A DNA stretch of 64,000 nt from Actinomadura luteofluorescens (GTDB taxonomy: Bacteria > Actinomycetota > Actinomycetes > Streptosporangiales > Streptosporangiaceae): contig NZ_JACCBA010000001.1 in NCBI RefSeq assembly GCF_013409365.1, forward strand, positions 1,736,001-1,800,000, read 5' to 3'. Below, in pieces: positions 9,860 to 19,070 of the stretch. The first letter of the stretch is position 1, and each line of letters starts with the position of its first letter. Below the pieces are notes generated by a model. It searched no databases and was not told where the DNA came from. It saw only the letters and a list, made by a program, of their open reading frames with translations. The position numbers and the translations under genes were made by a program.

Positions 9860-11980
9860 CTATTCGCGGTGGTGGAGTTCGCCGGGCCAGGCCTCTTCGG
9901 GCCAGGCGTTGACCTGCTCCGAGGCATCGGGGTCGACGCCGGGGACGATCTGCTCGCACCAGACGACCTTGCCCGCGGCGGTGCGGCGGCTGCCCCAGCG
10001 GTGTGCGAGCTGGCTGACGACCAGGAGGCCGCGGCCGTTCTCGTCGTCGTCCTCGGCGCGGCGCAGGCGCGGCAGGGCGGCGGAGCGGTCCAGGACCTCC
10101 AGGACGAGGGTGCGCTCCAGGAGGAGCCGCAGCTCGATCGGGCCGTGGGCGTAGCGGAGCGCGTTGGTGATGAGCTCGGACGCCAGCAGCTCGGTGGTGT
10201 AGTCGAGGTCCTCCAGACCCCATTCCGCCAGGCGTGTGCTGACGAGGCCGCGGGCGCGGCGGACGGCGGCCGGGTCGGCGGGCAGCGTCCAGGAGGAGTA
10301 GCGGTCCTGGGGGAGACGGCGCAGCCGGGCGATCAGGACGGCGATGTCGTCGCGGTGCTGGTCGGCGTAGACGCCCGCGAGGGTGGTCTTGGCGAGGTCC
10401 TCCATGGAGCGGTCGACCGAGTCGCGCCCGAAGATCTTCTGGAGGCGGGCGAGGCCGTCGTCGATGTCGCGGCCCCGGTTCTCGACCAGGCCGTCGGTGT
10501 AGATCACGAAGAGGCTGCCGTCCTCGACGGCGAACTCGCGGCTCTCGATGGCCGAGCCGCCCGAGACGCCGAGCGGCGGGGCGGGCGGGACCTGCAGGTA
10601 CTCGTTGTCGCCGGCCGGGCTCGCCAGCAGCGGCGGCAGGTGCCCGGCGGAGGCGATCTCGATGGTGCCGCTGGTCGCGTCGTACACCGCGTAGACGCAG
10701 GTGGCGAAGTGCGGCTCCTGCTCGCCGAGCTCGATCATCAGCTCGTGCATGACGTGCAGGGCGTCGGCGGGCGGCAGCTCCAGGTTCGCGAGCGTGTGCA
10801 GGGCGGTGCGCAGCCGCCCCATGGTGACGGCGGCGCGGACCCCGTGCCCGGCGACGTCCCCGACGATCAGGGCGACGCGGGCGCCGGGCAGCGCGATCGA
10901 CTCGTACCAGTCGCCGCCGACCTCGACGAGCTTGCTGCCCGGCAGGTAGCGGTGCCGGACCTCGACCGAGGACGGCGCGGACAGCCGCATCGGCAGCAGG
11001 CTGCGCTGCAGCGCGAGCGCGGTGGCCCGCTCGCGGCTGTAGAGCCGGGCGTTGTCGATGACGATGGCGGCGCGGGCGGCGAACTCCATGCCGATCTCGA
11101 CGTCGTAGGCGTCGAACTTGCGGAACCCGGGGATGCGGGTGCAGGCGATGAAGCCGAGCAGCGTGTCACGGGCGATCATCGGCAGCAGCACCATCGACAC
11201 GTTGGACAGCAGCTCGCCGGCCGGGCCGCGCCGCCACAGCCGGCCGATCTCGCTCGCGCGGTCCACCTCGATGTGCGGCAGGTGGACGGGCCGGGCGGTC
11301 TCCATCACCTGCCGGTACGGGGTGCCCTCCGGGAAGACGAGCACCTCGCCGACGGGGAACGTGGACGTCCAGGCCGGGTTGCCGTCGTCGGAGGTGACCG
11401 CGATGCGGCGCAGCACCGCCGAGCCGGACTCGGCGTGCACCTCGTCGGCGGCGACCAGGCTCTCCAGCACCAGCACCGAGGCGACGTTGCAGAAGTGCGG
11501 GACGACGACGTCGACGAGGCCGCGGGCGGACTGGTCGAGGTCGAGCGTCGCGCCGAACCGGGTGAGCGGGTCGTCCATCAGGGCGCGCCGCATGAGGGCC
11601 GGGTCCTGGTAGCGCTCGCTCGGCGGCAGCTCGACCCGGATGAACAGCAGCGCCGCGGGCGCCGCGCCCGCGCCGCCGCCGAGCATCGGCTGCACGGTGA
11701 GCAGGGCGTCGGCGGGGGCGCCGCCGTCGCCGCGCAGCACGCCCATCACGCCGTTGCGCTCCTGCCCCGCGCCGTTGACCTCCAGGAGCGTCTCCAGCTC
11801 GGCCTTCGCCTCGTCGCCGACCAGGTCGGTGGCGGGCCGGCCGATCAGCTCCTCGGGGGCACGGCCGAGGACGGCCTTGGCGTTGGGGCCGCACTGCACG
11901 ATGTGCCGTGCACCGTCGATGCCCAGGACAAGGGTCCGGGACGCCGAATCGGTGGCTGGCGCTTCGCCTCGCGGCGCCAT
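9860..11980 (-). CDS. SpoIIE-type PP2C phosphatase with PAS, GAF and anti-sigma kinase-like ATPase domains
   Basis: 706 aa multidomain regulator. Order: PAS-like domain (about 15-130), GAF domain (about 150-330, ending in the ARLYSRERATALALQRSLLP linker), SpoIIE/RsbU PP2C phosphatase (about 350-560; GGDWYES, VGDVAGHGVRAA, YTDGLVENR and HRDDIAVL metal-binding motifs) and a C-terminal HATPase_c domain of RsbW type (ELITNALRYAHG, DDENGRGLLVVSQLAHRWG). Such proteins act in partner-switching control of sigma factors or anti-sigma antagonists, sensing a signal by PAS/GAF. No transmembrane segment. The ATG at 11980 has an AGGTGAG site seven bases upstream; the GTG at 11992 would lie on that site. 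Monocistronic. Confidence 0.92.
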   Translation of the reverse strand: MAPRGEAPATDSASRTLVLGIDGARHIVQCGPNAKAVLGRAPEELIGRPATDLVGDEAKAELETLLEVNGAGQERNGVMGVLRGDGGAPADALLTVQPMLGGGAGAAPAALLFIRVELPPSERYQDPALMRRALMDDPLTRFGATLDLDQSARGLVDVVVPHFCNVASVLVLESLVAADEVHAESGSAVLRRIAVTSDDGNPAWTSTFPVGEVLVFPEGTPYRQVMETARPVHLPHIEVDRASEIGRLWRRGPAGELLSNVSMVLLPMIARDTLLGFIACTRIPGFRKFDAYDVEIGMEFAARAAIVIDNARLYSRERATALALQRSLLPMRLSAPSSVEVRHRYLPGSKLVEVGGDWYESIALPGARVALIVGDVAGHGVRAAVTMGRLRTALHTLANLELPPADALHVMHELMIELGEQEPHFATCVYAVYDATSGTIEIASAGHLPPLLASPAGDNEYLQVPPAPPLGVSGGSAIESREFAVEDGSLFVIYTDGLVENRGRDIDDGLARLQKIFGRDSVDRSMEDLAKTTLAGVYADQHRDDIAVLIARLRRLPQDRYSSWTLPADPAAVRRARGLVSTRLAEWGLEDLDYTTELLASELITNALRYAHGPIELRLLLERTLVLEVLDRSAALPRLRRAEDDDENGRGLLVVSQLAHRWGSRRTAAGKVVWCEQIVPGVDPDASEQVNAWPEEAWPGELHHRE

Positions 11981-12078
11981 GACGGATCTCACCTGACGCG
12001 CTCCAGACAGCCGGTCGTCTCAGCACTACCCAGCGACAGTATGGGGCATGACCACGCGGTAAGGGGAGAAGATCGCGC

Positions 12079-12708
12079 TTACCGCGCCGAAAACCGCCCC
12101 TCGTCCGCTTCCGGACGGCTCTGCGGGGCGTTCTCGATGCCCCGCAGGAGGGTGTCGACGACCGCGTCGGCGTACCCCTCGGGGAACGTCTCCTGCGGCC
12201 GCTTGGCGGTCAGGGAGCCGAGCAGCAGCGACATCGCGACCTCCACGTCGAGGTCGGGGCGCAGCTCCCCGGAGTCGACCCCGCGCCGGATCACCTTGCG
12301 GATGACGTCGCGCCGCGGCTCGATGACCTCCTGCCGGTAGCGGGCGTACAGCTCGGGGTACTTCTCCGCGCCGCCGACGACGTTCCAGAAGCACCGCGAG
12401 TACCGGCGGTGCCGGTCGCCCTCGAACCGCCGCGCGATCGCGGTGAGGTCCTCGCGGGCGGAGGCGCCGGACGGCTCGGGCAGCGGCTCCTTCACCGCGC
12501 CGAGCGCGTGCACGATCAGCGCCTCCTTGCTGGGCCAGCGCCGGTAGATCGTCGTCTTGCCGACGCCGGCGCGGGCGGCGACCGCCTCGATGGAGACGCC
12601 CGCCACCCCGGACTCCTCGGCCAGCAGGTCCAGAGTGGCCTCGACGATGGCCTTGCCGGCGCGCTCGCTGCGAGGCCGCCCCGCGTGCCGCCGCTCGGTC
12701 CCGGTCAT
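12079..12708 (-). CDS. TetR-family repressor
   Basis: 209 aa. N-terminal TetR helix-turn-helix ([45 protein letters not shown] in register, about residues 22-66), then an all-helical ligand domain. The ATG at 12708 follows a GTGAGGGG ribosome site; an in-frame ATG at 12729 has none. Its gene is directly downstream of and co-directional with a DHA2-type MFS exporter (27 bp gap), so exporter and repressor form one operon, probably autoregulated through the palindrome at 14310-14327. Confidence 0.9.
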   Translation of the reverse strand: MTGTERRHAGRPRSERAGKAIVEATLDLLAEESGVAGVSIEAVAARAGVGKTTIYRRWPSKEALIVHALGAVKEPLPEPSGASAREDLTAIARRFEGDRHRRYSRCFWNVVGGAEKYPELYARYRQEVIEPRRDVIRKVIRRGVDSGELRPDLDVEVAMSLLLGSLTAKRPQETFPEGYADAVVDTLLRGIENAPQSRPEADEGRFSAR

Positions 12709-12735
12709 GATCCCCTCACCCTGCCACACCGGCCG

Positions 12736-14307
12736 TCACACGGCGGCCTTCTCCGGCTTCTCCGGCCGCCGTTCGGCGGCCGCCCGCTCGGGCGGCGCCG
12801 CGACGCGGCCCGGCATCCACTTCAGGACGACCAGGGCGCCGACGAAGGAGATCACGGCGGCGGCGACGGACGCGGCGTGCATGGCGTGCACGAAGGCGGC
12901 GTCGGCGGGGCCGACGAGGCCCTGCCCGGCGGGTCCCATCTGGGCGGCGACGGCGTGCGCGCCCTCGATCGACTCGGCGGCGGCCTGCCGCGCGCCCGCG
13001 GGCAGCGCGGCGAGCTCGTCGCGCAGGTCGCCGCGGTAGACGGAGGCGACGACGGAGCCGAGCACGGCCACGCCCATCGCGACCGCGACCTGGCGGGCGG
13101 TGTTGTTGATGGCCGATCCGGCGCCGGCCTTCTCGCGGGGCAGCGCCGACATGACCGACTCGGTGGCGGGCGGCATCACGTTGGCCATCCCCACGCCCTG
13201 CACGAAGAAGATCGCGCCGAGGATCCACAGGGAGGTGTGGACGCCGACGAACTGGTAGCTCGCCAGCGCGACGGTGACCAGCAGCAGCCCGACCGTGCAG
13301 ACCGCCTTGGCTCCGAAGCGGCGCACCATGGCGGCGCTGCGCGGGGCGAAGGCGAGTTGCGCGACCGCGAACGGAAGCACCATGGCGCCGGACTGCAGCG
13401 GCGTCAGGCCGCGCACCGACTGCATGTAGAAGTTGGCGAAGAAGAACACGCCGGTGGCGGCGAAGAAGCACAGCGCGATCGACGCGACGGCGGCCGACAT
13501 GCGGGCGTCCTTGAACAGCCGGACGTCGAAGGCCGGGGACGCGGTGCGGGCCTCGTGCCACACGAACAGGGCGAGGACGGCGGCGCCGGCGAGGATCGGG
13601 CCGAGCACGGGGAGCTCCAGCCACTCGCCCTTCTCGCCGCCCTGGATGATCCCGTACGACAGGACGACCAGCCCGATGACCGACAGGACCACGCCGACCG
13701 GGTCGAGCCGGCCGGGGGCGGGGTTGCGCGACTCGGGGACCAGGAACGCCATCAGGGTGACGCCGGCCGCGATGACCGGCACGTTGATGAGGAAGACCGA
13801 GCCCCACCAGAAGTGGGCGAGCAGCAGGCCGCCGGTGAGCGGGCCGATGGCGACGCCGAGGCCGACCGCGCCGGCCCAGATGCCGATGGCGCGGGCGCGC
13901 TCGTGCGGCTCGAAGACGTTGGTGATGATCGACAGTGTCTGCGGCATGACCGCGGCGCCGCCGAGGCCCATCAGGGCGCGGGCGTAGATGAGCTGCTCGG
14001 GCGACTGCGCGTACGCCGACGCGAGCGAGGCGAGGGCGAACACCGCCATGCCGCCGACGAGCACGCGCTTGCGGCCGATCCGGTCGCCGATCACGCCGAA
14101 GGTGAACAGCAGGCCGGCGAAGACCAGCGTGTAGGAGTTGATCGCCCATTCGAGCTGGCTCTGGGTGGCGCCGAGGCCCTTGTCCGGGTCGGCGATGGTC
14201 TTGAGCGCGACGTTGAGGATGGTGTTGTCGAGCACCACCACCAGCAGGCTCATGGTCAGGACGCCGAGGATGTACCACCGGCGCCGCTGGATCGTCTGGG
14301 GGTCCAT
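12736..14307 (-). CDS. MFS drug:H+ antiporter, DHA2 (14-TMS) family
   Basis: 523 aa, about 14 hydrophobic segments, with MFS motif A as [11 protein letters not shown], the DHA2 motif [13 protein letters not shown] in the first span and antiporter motif C (GPLTGGLL). A hydrophilic Pro/Glu-rich C-terminus follows. Role: export of a toxic or self-made small molecule. The start is the ATG at 14307, which begins the conserved [11 protein letters not shown] stretch. The next gene, a TetR repressor, belongs to the same operon. The 153 bp leader contains a palindrome three bases upstream of the start. Confidence 0.9.
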   Translation of the reverse strand: MDPQTIQRRRWYILGVLTMSLLVVVLDNTILNVALKTIADPDKGLGATQSQLEWAINSYTLVFAGLLFTFGVIGDRIGRKRVLVGGMAVFALASLASAYAQSPEQLIYARALMGLGGAAVMPQTLSIITNVFEPHERARAIGIWAGAVGLGVAIGPLTGGLLLAHFWWGSVFLINVPVIAAGVTLMAFLVPESRNPAPGRLDPVGVVLSVIGLVVLSYGIIQGGEKGEWLELPVLGPILAGAAVLALFVWHEARTASPAFDVRLFKDARMSAAVASIALCFFAATGVFFFANFYMQSVRGLTPLQSGAMVLPFAVAQLAFAPRSAAMVRRFGAKAVCTVGLLLVTVALASYQFVGVHTSLWILGAIFFVQGVGMANVMPPATESVMSALPREKAGAGSAINNTARQVAVAMGVAVLGSVVASVYRGDLRDELAALPAGARQAAAESIEGAHAVAAQMGPAGQGLVGPADAAFVHAMHAASVAAAVISFVGALVVLKWMPGRVAAPPERAAAERRPEKPEKAAV

Positions 14308-14309
14308 GT

Positions 14310-14327
14310 CGATACGCAACGGTATCG
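14310..14327. promoter_or_regulatory. TetR-type operator upstream of MFS-TetR operon
   Basis: Inverted repeat CGATAC-GCAACG-GTATCG, 6 bp arms, ending three bases before the MFS start codon. TetR repressors commonly bind such sites near their own promoters; the repressor gene is the second gene of this operon. No other palindrome of this quality was noticed between the MFS gene and panB. Confidence 0.6.
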
Positions 14328-14460
14328 TTTCGGAATCTGTTCCCGGCCCGGCGGAGAAAATTCTGGAATGGGGAGGGGTACCCGAATCGTTGGTCAGGTG
14401 GCACCATCGGTTTCGTCTGGGTACGCCACAGTGGCGCCTCAAGACCAGCGGAGGTTCTGC

Positions 14461-15312
14461 ATGTCTTCTTCCGTCGCACCCCCGGCACAGCCGACCGCAC
14501 TCTACGGCGGTACGAGCGGGCGCAGGGTGACCGTACGCGACATCGCCGCGGCCAAGCAGCGGCACGAGAAGTGGCCGATGCTCACGGCCTACGACGCGCT
14601 CACCGCGCGGATCTTCGACGAGGCCGGCATCCCCGTGCTGCTCGTCGGCGACTCCGCCGCGATGGTCGTCTACGGCTACGACTCGACCATCCCCGTCACC
14701 GTGGACGACCTGATCCCGCTCACCGCGGCCGTCGTCCGCGGCTCCAAGCGCGCCATGGTCGTCGCCGACCTGCCGTTCGGCTCCTACCAGACGGGCGTCA
14801 CCGAGGCGCTGACGGCCGCCACCCGGTTCCTCAAGGAGACCGGCGCCCACGCGATCAAGCTGGAGGGCGGCCGCCGGATCATCCCGCAGGCCGAGGCGAT
14901 GGTCGCCGCCGGCATCCCGGTGATGGGCCACCTCGGCCTCACCCCGCAGTCGGTGAACGTGTTCGGCGGCTACCGGGTGCAGGGCCGCGGCCAGGACGGC
15001 GACGAGCTGATGGCCGACGCCAAGGCGCTGGAGGCGGCGGGCGCGTTCTCCGTCGTCCTCGAATGCGTGCCCGAGGACCTCGCAGCGCGCGTCACCGCGT
15101 CCCTGTCCATCCCGACGATCGGCATCGGCGGCGGCAACCAGACCGACGCCCAGGTCCTCGTCTGGCAGGACATGGCCGGGCTCACCCCGCACACCGCGAA
15201 GTTCGTCAAGAAGTTCGCCGACATGAACACCCTGCTCGGCGAGGCCGCCCGCGCCTACGCCGACGAGGTCGTCAGCGGCGTCTACCCGGCACCGGAGCAC
15301 ACCTACCACTGA
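14461..15312 (+). CDS. panB: 3-methyl-2-oxobutanoate hydroxymethyltransferase
   Basis: 283 aa. PanB transfers a one-carbon unit from methylene-THF to 2-oxoisovalerate, giving ketopantoate, the first step of pantothenate/CoA synthesis. Clear family motifs: [39 protein letters not shown] (metal-binding Asp), [22 protein letters not shown] and IGIGGG. The N-terminus is about 20 residues longer than in E. coli, as is common in actinobacteria. Start ATG with GGAGG six bases upstream. Transcribed divergently from the MFS-TetR operon and followed by a strong hairpin. Confidence 0.95.
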   Translation: MSSSVAPPAQPTALYGGTSGRRVTVRDIAAAKQRHEKWPMLTAYDALTARIFDEAGIPVLLVGDSAAMVVYGYDSTIPVTVDDLIPLTAAVVRGSKRAMVVADLPFGSYQTGVTEALTAATRFLKETGAHAIKLEGGRRIIPQAEAMVAAGIPVMGHLGLTPQSVNVFGGYRVQGRGQDGDELMADAKALEAAGAFSVVLECVPEDLAARVTASLSIPTIGIGGGNQTDAQVLVWQDMAGLTPHTAKFVKKFADMNTLLGEAARAYADEVVSGVYPAPEHTYH

Positions 15313-15350
15313 CGGGCACGGGCCCCACTGACCGAACAGGCCCACCCCCG

Positions 15351-15378
15351 CACGGCCGCGCCGCCCGGCGCGGCCGTG
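15351..15378 (+). terminator. Hairpin terminator after panB
   Basis: Perfect 12 bp stem CACGGCCGCGCC / GGCGCGGCCGTG with a 4-base loop, 38 bp after the panB stop. There is no long T tract, as is usual in this GC-rich group; it may also serve the convergent gene. Confidence 0.7.
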
Positions 15379-15410
15379 TGTGCTTTCCGGCCGAGGGGCG
15401 GTGGCGTTCG

Positions 15411-16160
15411 CTACTGGTCGGGGTTGGAGCGGACCGGTTCGGGCCGTGCTCCGGCACCGGCCCGGCCGCCCTCGTGGTCCTGGCCGTCGCGCGGCGGCGG
15501 GAGGCGGCGCGGGGCCGCGCCGTCCGCCGTGATCTCGTCGCGGAGCGTCTCCACCGCGGAGCGCAGCACGTCGGGACCGGCGACGTTCATGAGCAGCAGC
15601 CCCAGGTTGAGGGCCATCTGGCCGTCGGTCATCTCGCTGCCGGCGAGCGCGTCCACGGCCGTGCGCAGGTCGGCCTGGTCCTCGGCGGACACGTTCTGCA
15701 GCAGGCCGAGGCAGTACGTCGGCAGCGCGAGCCGCGACTTGGCGAACGAGACGCCCCGCATGATCTCGCCCGCCTCGTGCGCGCGGGTCTTGGCCTGCAT
15801 CCGGTCGACGCCCCGGTCGGCGGCGGCGAGCAGCGAGGTCAGCAGCGTGCTCGGCCCCACCGCGACGTCCTCGTCGCCGACCCGCACGGTGAACACCGCG
15901 CTGCGGAACACCATCATCGAGCCGAGGCTCGCCACGAGCACCTGCGTCGCGTCGGCGACGTGCGGCGACTGGACGCCGAACCGCCAGCCGAAGGTGTGCA
16001 GGAGCAGCAGCGAGCCCGCGCCCGCTCCCCCGTTGATCAGCACGTACGCCCAGGTGCTCGGCACCCGGACCAGCGTGGTGGGGCGGTCCCGGTACCGGCT
16101 GACCAGCTCGGCGATGCCGACCAGGCAGCTCAGCGAGACGGCGACGACGTATCCGATCAT
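15411..16160 (-). CDS. Uncharacterised membrane protein with cytosolic tail
   Basis: 249 aa. The N-terminal quarter has about two to three membrane spans (VVAVSLSCLVGIAELVSRY; WAYVLINGGAGAGSLLLLHTF; possibly VLVASLGSMMVFRSAVFTV), followed by a helical soluble region with LLTSLLAAADRGVDRMQAK and an Arg/Pro-rich end. I do not recognise a named family. It is the second gene of an operon with a small winged-helix protein whose stop is 10 bp upstream, so the two probably work together. The function is unknown. Confidence 0.7.
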   Translation of the reverse strand: MIGYVVAVSLSCLVGIAELVSRYRDRPTTLVRVPSTWAYVLINGGAGAGSLLLLHTFGWRFGVQSPHVADATQVLVASLGSMMVFRSAVFTVRVGDEDVAVGPSTLLTSLLAAADRGVDRMQAKTRAHEAGEIMRGVSFAKSRLALPTYCLGLLQNVSAEDQADLRTAVDALAGSEMTDGQMALNLGLLLMNVAGPDVLRSAVETLRDEITADGAAPRRLPPPRDGQDHEGGRAGAGARPEPVRSNPDQ

Positions 16161-16170
16161 CGGGCCGCGG

Positions 16171-16500
16171 TCACTCCCCGGTCAGCCGGACGACCTCGTC
16201 GATCTCCCGCTCCACCGCGACGAGCCCGCGCTCGCGCAGCGCGTCCACGGCGCCCGCGACCTCCAGCAGCCCGAGGCGGGTGGCGTGGTGGATCTGCTCC
16301 AGGGACAGCGGGCCGTTGGCCGCCCGCAACTGCGCCAGCACGCGGCGGCACGCGTCCTCCGCGCCGGGCTCGGCGTACCCGGCGGCGTGGCCGGGCTCAC
16401 CGGCGGGCGCCGCGCCCGGCGGCCGGACCCCGCCGCTCCGCCCGGAAGGGGCCAGGAACGCGCTCCACGGATCTGCCGACCGGTTCTCTCTCATGTCCAT
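16171..16500 (-). CDS. Small winged-helix protein, operon partner of membrane protein
   Basis: 109 aa. A disordered Gly/Pro-rich first half precedes a winged-helix-like segment in the last 60 residues (ACRRVLAQLRAANGPLSLEQIHHATRLGLLEVAGAVDALRERGLV in register). It might bind DNA or protein. The start is unclear: ATG 16500, ATG 16494 and GTG 16515 are all possible and none has a strong ribosome site. Ten bases separate it from the membrane-protein gene, suggesting a functional pair. Confidence 0.6.
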   Translation of the reverse strand: MDMRENRSADPWSAFLAPSGRSGGVRPPGAAPAGEPGHAAGYAEPGAEDACRRVLAQLRAANGPLSLEQIHHATRLGLLEVAGAVDALRERGLVAVEREIDEVVRLTGE

Positions 16501-16571
16501 CCCGCCTGTCGCCACTGCGATGGTACGTCAGGACTAGGACGCGCCGCAGGCCGAAACCGCTCCCCGGCAGG

Positions 16572-17633
16572 TCAGTGATCGCGCTCCTCCGGGCCGTCCG
16601 GCGGGCCGGAGGAACGGGAGGAGGACCGCGCCACGATCAGCCGGTCGCCCGGTTCGAGGGCCGCGCAGCCGGCGTCGTCGAACGGCAGCAGCCGCCCGCC
16701 CCGCACCACCGCCAGCGCCGGGGCGCGCACGGCGCCGATCGGGCCGCCGACCTCGTCCGGGTGGACCTCGCGCTCCACCAGGTCGAGGCCGCTCCCCTGC
16801 TCCAGCAGGTCCTCGATGACCTCGCCGACGCTCGGCTGCGTGGTGGAGACCCCGAGCAGCCGCCCCGCCGCCTCCGAGGAGGTCACCACGTGGTCGGCGC
16901 CGGACTGGCGCAGCAGCGGGACGTTCTCCGACTCGCGCACCGCCGCCTGGATGCCGGCGCGCGGGTTGAGCTGCCGGGCGGTCAGCGTGATCAGCACCGC
17001 GGTGTCGTCGCGGGCGCTCGCCACCACGATCTCGCGGGCCCGCTGGACCGAGGCCTGCCGCAGCACCGAGCTGCGGGTCGCGTCCCCGACGACGCCCGCG
17101 AACCCGGCCTCGGCGGCCTCGGCCACCACCCGCGGGTCGGGGTCCACGACCACGATCGACTCGGGCGGCACCCCGGTGCTCAGCAGGGTCCTGATGGCGC
17201 TGCGGCCCTTCGTGCCGTAGCCGGCCACCACGATGTGGTCGCGCACGCGTGCCCTCCAGCGGGACCTGCGCCAGTCGTCGCGGGTGCGTTCCGCCAGCAC
17301 CTCGAGGGTCGTGCCCACGAGGACGATGAGGAACAGCACCCGGACGGGCGTGATGAAGACGATGTTGACGAGCCTCGCGCCGTCCCCGACCGGGGTGATG
17401 TCGCCGTACCCGGTCGTGGACATGGTCACCGAGGCGTAGTAGAAGGCGTCCAGCAGCGACAGCCGCCCGTCGCCGGTGTCGCGGTACCCGTCGCGGTCGA
17501 GGTAGACCACGGCCACCACCATGAGCAGCAGGACGAACGCCAGCCCGACCCGCTTCGCCACCGCGCGCAGCGGCCCCGTCCGGGCCGACGGCAGCAGGAC
17601 GAGCGGCCGTCGCGCGGCGTCCGGAGCGTTCAT
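16572..17633 (-). CDS. Two-TM potassium channel with cytosolic RCK (TrkA-N) domain
   Basis: 353 aa. Outer helix (VGLAFVLLLMVVAVVYLD), pore region with the selectivity filter TTGYGD, inner helix (IVFITPVRVLFLIVLVGTTLEVL), then a Rossmann RCK domain (VVAGYGTKGRSAIRTLL, VVVDPDP, GDATRSSVLRQASV) and a TrkA-C-like end. This is the MthK/Kch layout, a ligand-gated K+ channel. Ends in a charged tail. The start ATG at 17633 is preceded by a duplicated 15 bp block that creates a six-codon leader reading frame. Confidence 0.9.
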   Translation of the reverse strand: MNAPDAARRPLVLLPSARTGPLRAVAKRVGLAFVLLLMVVAVVYLDRDGYRDTGDGRLSLLDAFYYASVTMSTTGYGDITPVGDGARLVNIVFITPVRVLFLIVLVGTTLEVLAERTRDDWRRSRWRARVRDHIVVAGYGTKGRSAIRTLLSTGVPPESIVVVDPDPRVVAEAAEAGFAGVVGDATRSSVLRQASVQRAREIVVASARDDTAVLITLTARQLNPRAGIQAAVRESENVPLLRQSGADHVVTSSEAAGRLLGVSTTQPSVGEVIEDLLEQGSGLDLVEREVHPDEVGGPIGAVRAPALAVVRGGRLLPFDDAGCAALEPGDRLIVARSSSRSSGPPDGPEERDH

Positions 17634-17650
17634 CCTGGCACCGTAGTCAT
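17630..17650 (-). other. Six-codon leader reading frame overlapping the channel start
   Basis: The 15 bp block CATCCTGGCACCGTA occurs twice in direct repeat (17631-17645 and 17648-17662). Read on the minus strand, the upstream copy supplies an ATG followed by ACT-ACG-GTG-CCA-GGA-TGA, whose stop overlaps the channel ATG as ATGA. It could be a coupled leader or simply a duplication by slippage. Neither ATG has a good ribosome site. Confidence 0.35.
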
Positions 17651-17687
17651 CCTGGCACCGTACCGGGGCGGACCGCCCGAGGCGCGG

Positions 17688-18383
17688 TCAGACGTCCGTG
17701 ATGCGCAGCCCGGCGTGGGCCTTGTAGCGGCGGTTCATCGAGATGAGGTTGGCGGTGAACGCCTCGATCTGGTGGGCGTTGTGCAGCCTCCCGCCGTAGA
17801 CGCCGCGCATGCCGGGGATCCGCCCGGCGAGGGCCTGGACGAGGTCGGTGGCCTCCCGGTCGTTGCCGAGCACCAGGACGTCCAGCTCCATCTCGTCCAC
17901 CTCCGGGTCGAGCAGCAGCCTGGCCGACACGTGGTGGAAGGCGGCCACGACCCGGCTGTCGGGCAGGACGGCGGCGGCCTGCTCCGCGGCGCTGCCCTCC
18001 TCGACCGGCAGCGCGAACGCGCCCTTGCCCTTCTCGAAGCCGAGCGGGTTCACGCAGTCCACGACGATCTTGCCGGCCAGCTCGGCGCGCAGCGACTCCA
18101 GCGTGGCCCTGTGCCCGTCCCACGGCACCGCCACGATCACGACGTCGGACCCTCCGGCCGCGGCCGGGTTCTCCGCGCCGGAGACGGGCAGGCCGGCGCC
18201 GAGCTCGTCGGCGGCGGCCTGGGCGCGCTCGGCCTTGCGGGACCCGATCGTGACCCGGTGCCCGGCCAGCGCGAACCGGCGCGCGAGGCCCTTGCCCTGG
18301 TCTCCCGTCCCGCCCAGGATGCCGATGGTCAGGCCGCTCGCGTCCGGAAGGTCGTACGGCGTCTTCTGCTGCTGCTCAGTCAT
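17688..18383 (-). CDS. fno: NADPH-dependent F420 reductase (Fno)
   Basis: 231 aa Rossmann enzyme. The dinucleotide loop GILGGTGDQGKGLARRFA and GSRKAERA (NADPH phosphate recognition) lie at residues 18-55; VVDCVNPLGFEKGKGAF and the C-terminal GGRLHNAHQIEAFTANLISMNRRYK block are typical of Fno. It passes hydride between NADPH and coenzyme F420. This implies that the host makes F420 and fits the F420-dependent oxidoreductase at 28588-29523. The ATG at 18383 lacks a clear ribosome site. Confidence 0.9.
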   Translation of the reverse strand: MTEQQQKTPYDLPDASGLTIGILGGTGDQGKGLARRFALAGHRVTIGSRKAERAQAAADELGAGLPVSGAENPAAAGGSDVVIVAVPWDGHRATLESLRAELAGKIVVDCVNPLGFEKGKGAFALPVEEGSAAEQAAAVLPDSRVVAAFHHVSARLLLDPEVDEMELDVLVLGNDREATDLVQALAGRIPGMRGVYGGRLHNAHQIEAFTANLISMNRRYKAHAGLRITDV

Positions 18384-18482
18384 GCGGCCGAGTCTGCCAG
18401 GCGGCCCCGCGAGGGCCCGGCGCCGGGCTCCCACATGGGAGAAAGGGCCTGCCCGGGAGGCGGGGTGAGGCACCATGGTGCC

Positions 18483-19070
18483 GTGGACGCCGAGCAGATA
18501 TCGATGTTGCGCGAGGTCCTGTCGGCGACGGGCTGGCTGGAGCGGACCGAGGAGTTCGGCCGGGCCCTGCGCGTCACCTCCCGCACCCCCGGCGGGCTGC
18601 TGCTGGTCGGCACTCCGGCCGGCGACCCGTGGCATCTGGCGGCGCACCTCGACGACGAGAGCCGGCTCGGCGACGCGCCCGGCCTCGCGCCCACGCTGGT
18701 GCGCTGGCGGCCTCCGGCCGGCGCGCCCGCGCATCTGCGGATCGGGCTGGAGCGGCTGGAGGCGGCCAGGCGCGGCGAGACGCTGTTCGTCGTCGCCGAG
18801 GAGGGGGCGCCCGTCCCGCTGCTGGAGCGGGTGGACGACGCGCGCCGCACCGGGGCGACCGTCCTCGCGCTGGAGGGCGGCGACCGCGAGCTCCGCGGCC
18901 TCGCCCACGAGGCGCTGACCGTCCCGCCGGGCGAGGCCCTCATGTCGTTCGACGGGGCGCAGCACCTCGTCAGCGCGGCCGCGGGCCGGGAGCCGGCGCG
19001 GAGTCCGCGCGGACTCCGGCGCCGCCTCGCCCGCCTGCTCGACGCCGTCTCCGGCCCGGCCGTGGACTAG
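18483..19070 (+). CDS. Conserved hypothetical protein, possible small soluble regulator
   Basis: 195 aa, cytosolic, no signal or membrane span. Begins DAEQISMLREVLSATGWLERTEEFGRAL and has a beta-rich middle (GGLLLVGTPAGDPWHLAAHLDDESR). I do not recognise a characterised family. It opens at GTG 18483, with a GGTGAGG site a little distant (12 bases). It stands alone, divergent from the F420 reductase, and its stop abuts the small convergent gene at 19071. Confidence 0.65.
   Translation: MDAEQISMLREVLSATGWLERTEEFGRALRVTSRTPGGLLLVGTPAGDPWHLAAHLDDESRLGDAPGLAPTLVRWRPPAGAPAHLRIGLERLEAARRGETLFVVAEEGAPVPLLERVDDARRTGATVLALEGGDRELRGLAHEALTVPPGEALMSFDGAQHLVSAAAGREPARSPRGLRRRLARLLDAVSGPAVD

Noticed and set aside
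9296..9860. Insertion sequence remnant or CRISPR array
   Set aside because: No transposase-like frame, no target duplication, and the repeats are about 100 bp, diverged and inverted, not regularly spaced direct repeats.
14571..19070. Very long open frame of about 1500 codons on the plus strand
   Set aside because: It runs through panB in another frame and antisense through the hypothetical membrane protein, K+ channel and F420 reductase genes. Only its last 195 codons (18483-19070) show their own gene-like features; the rest is caused by scarcity of stops at this GC content.
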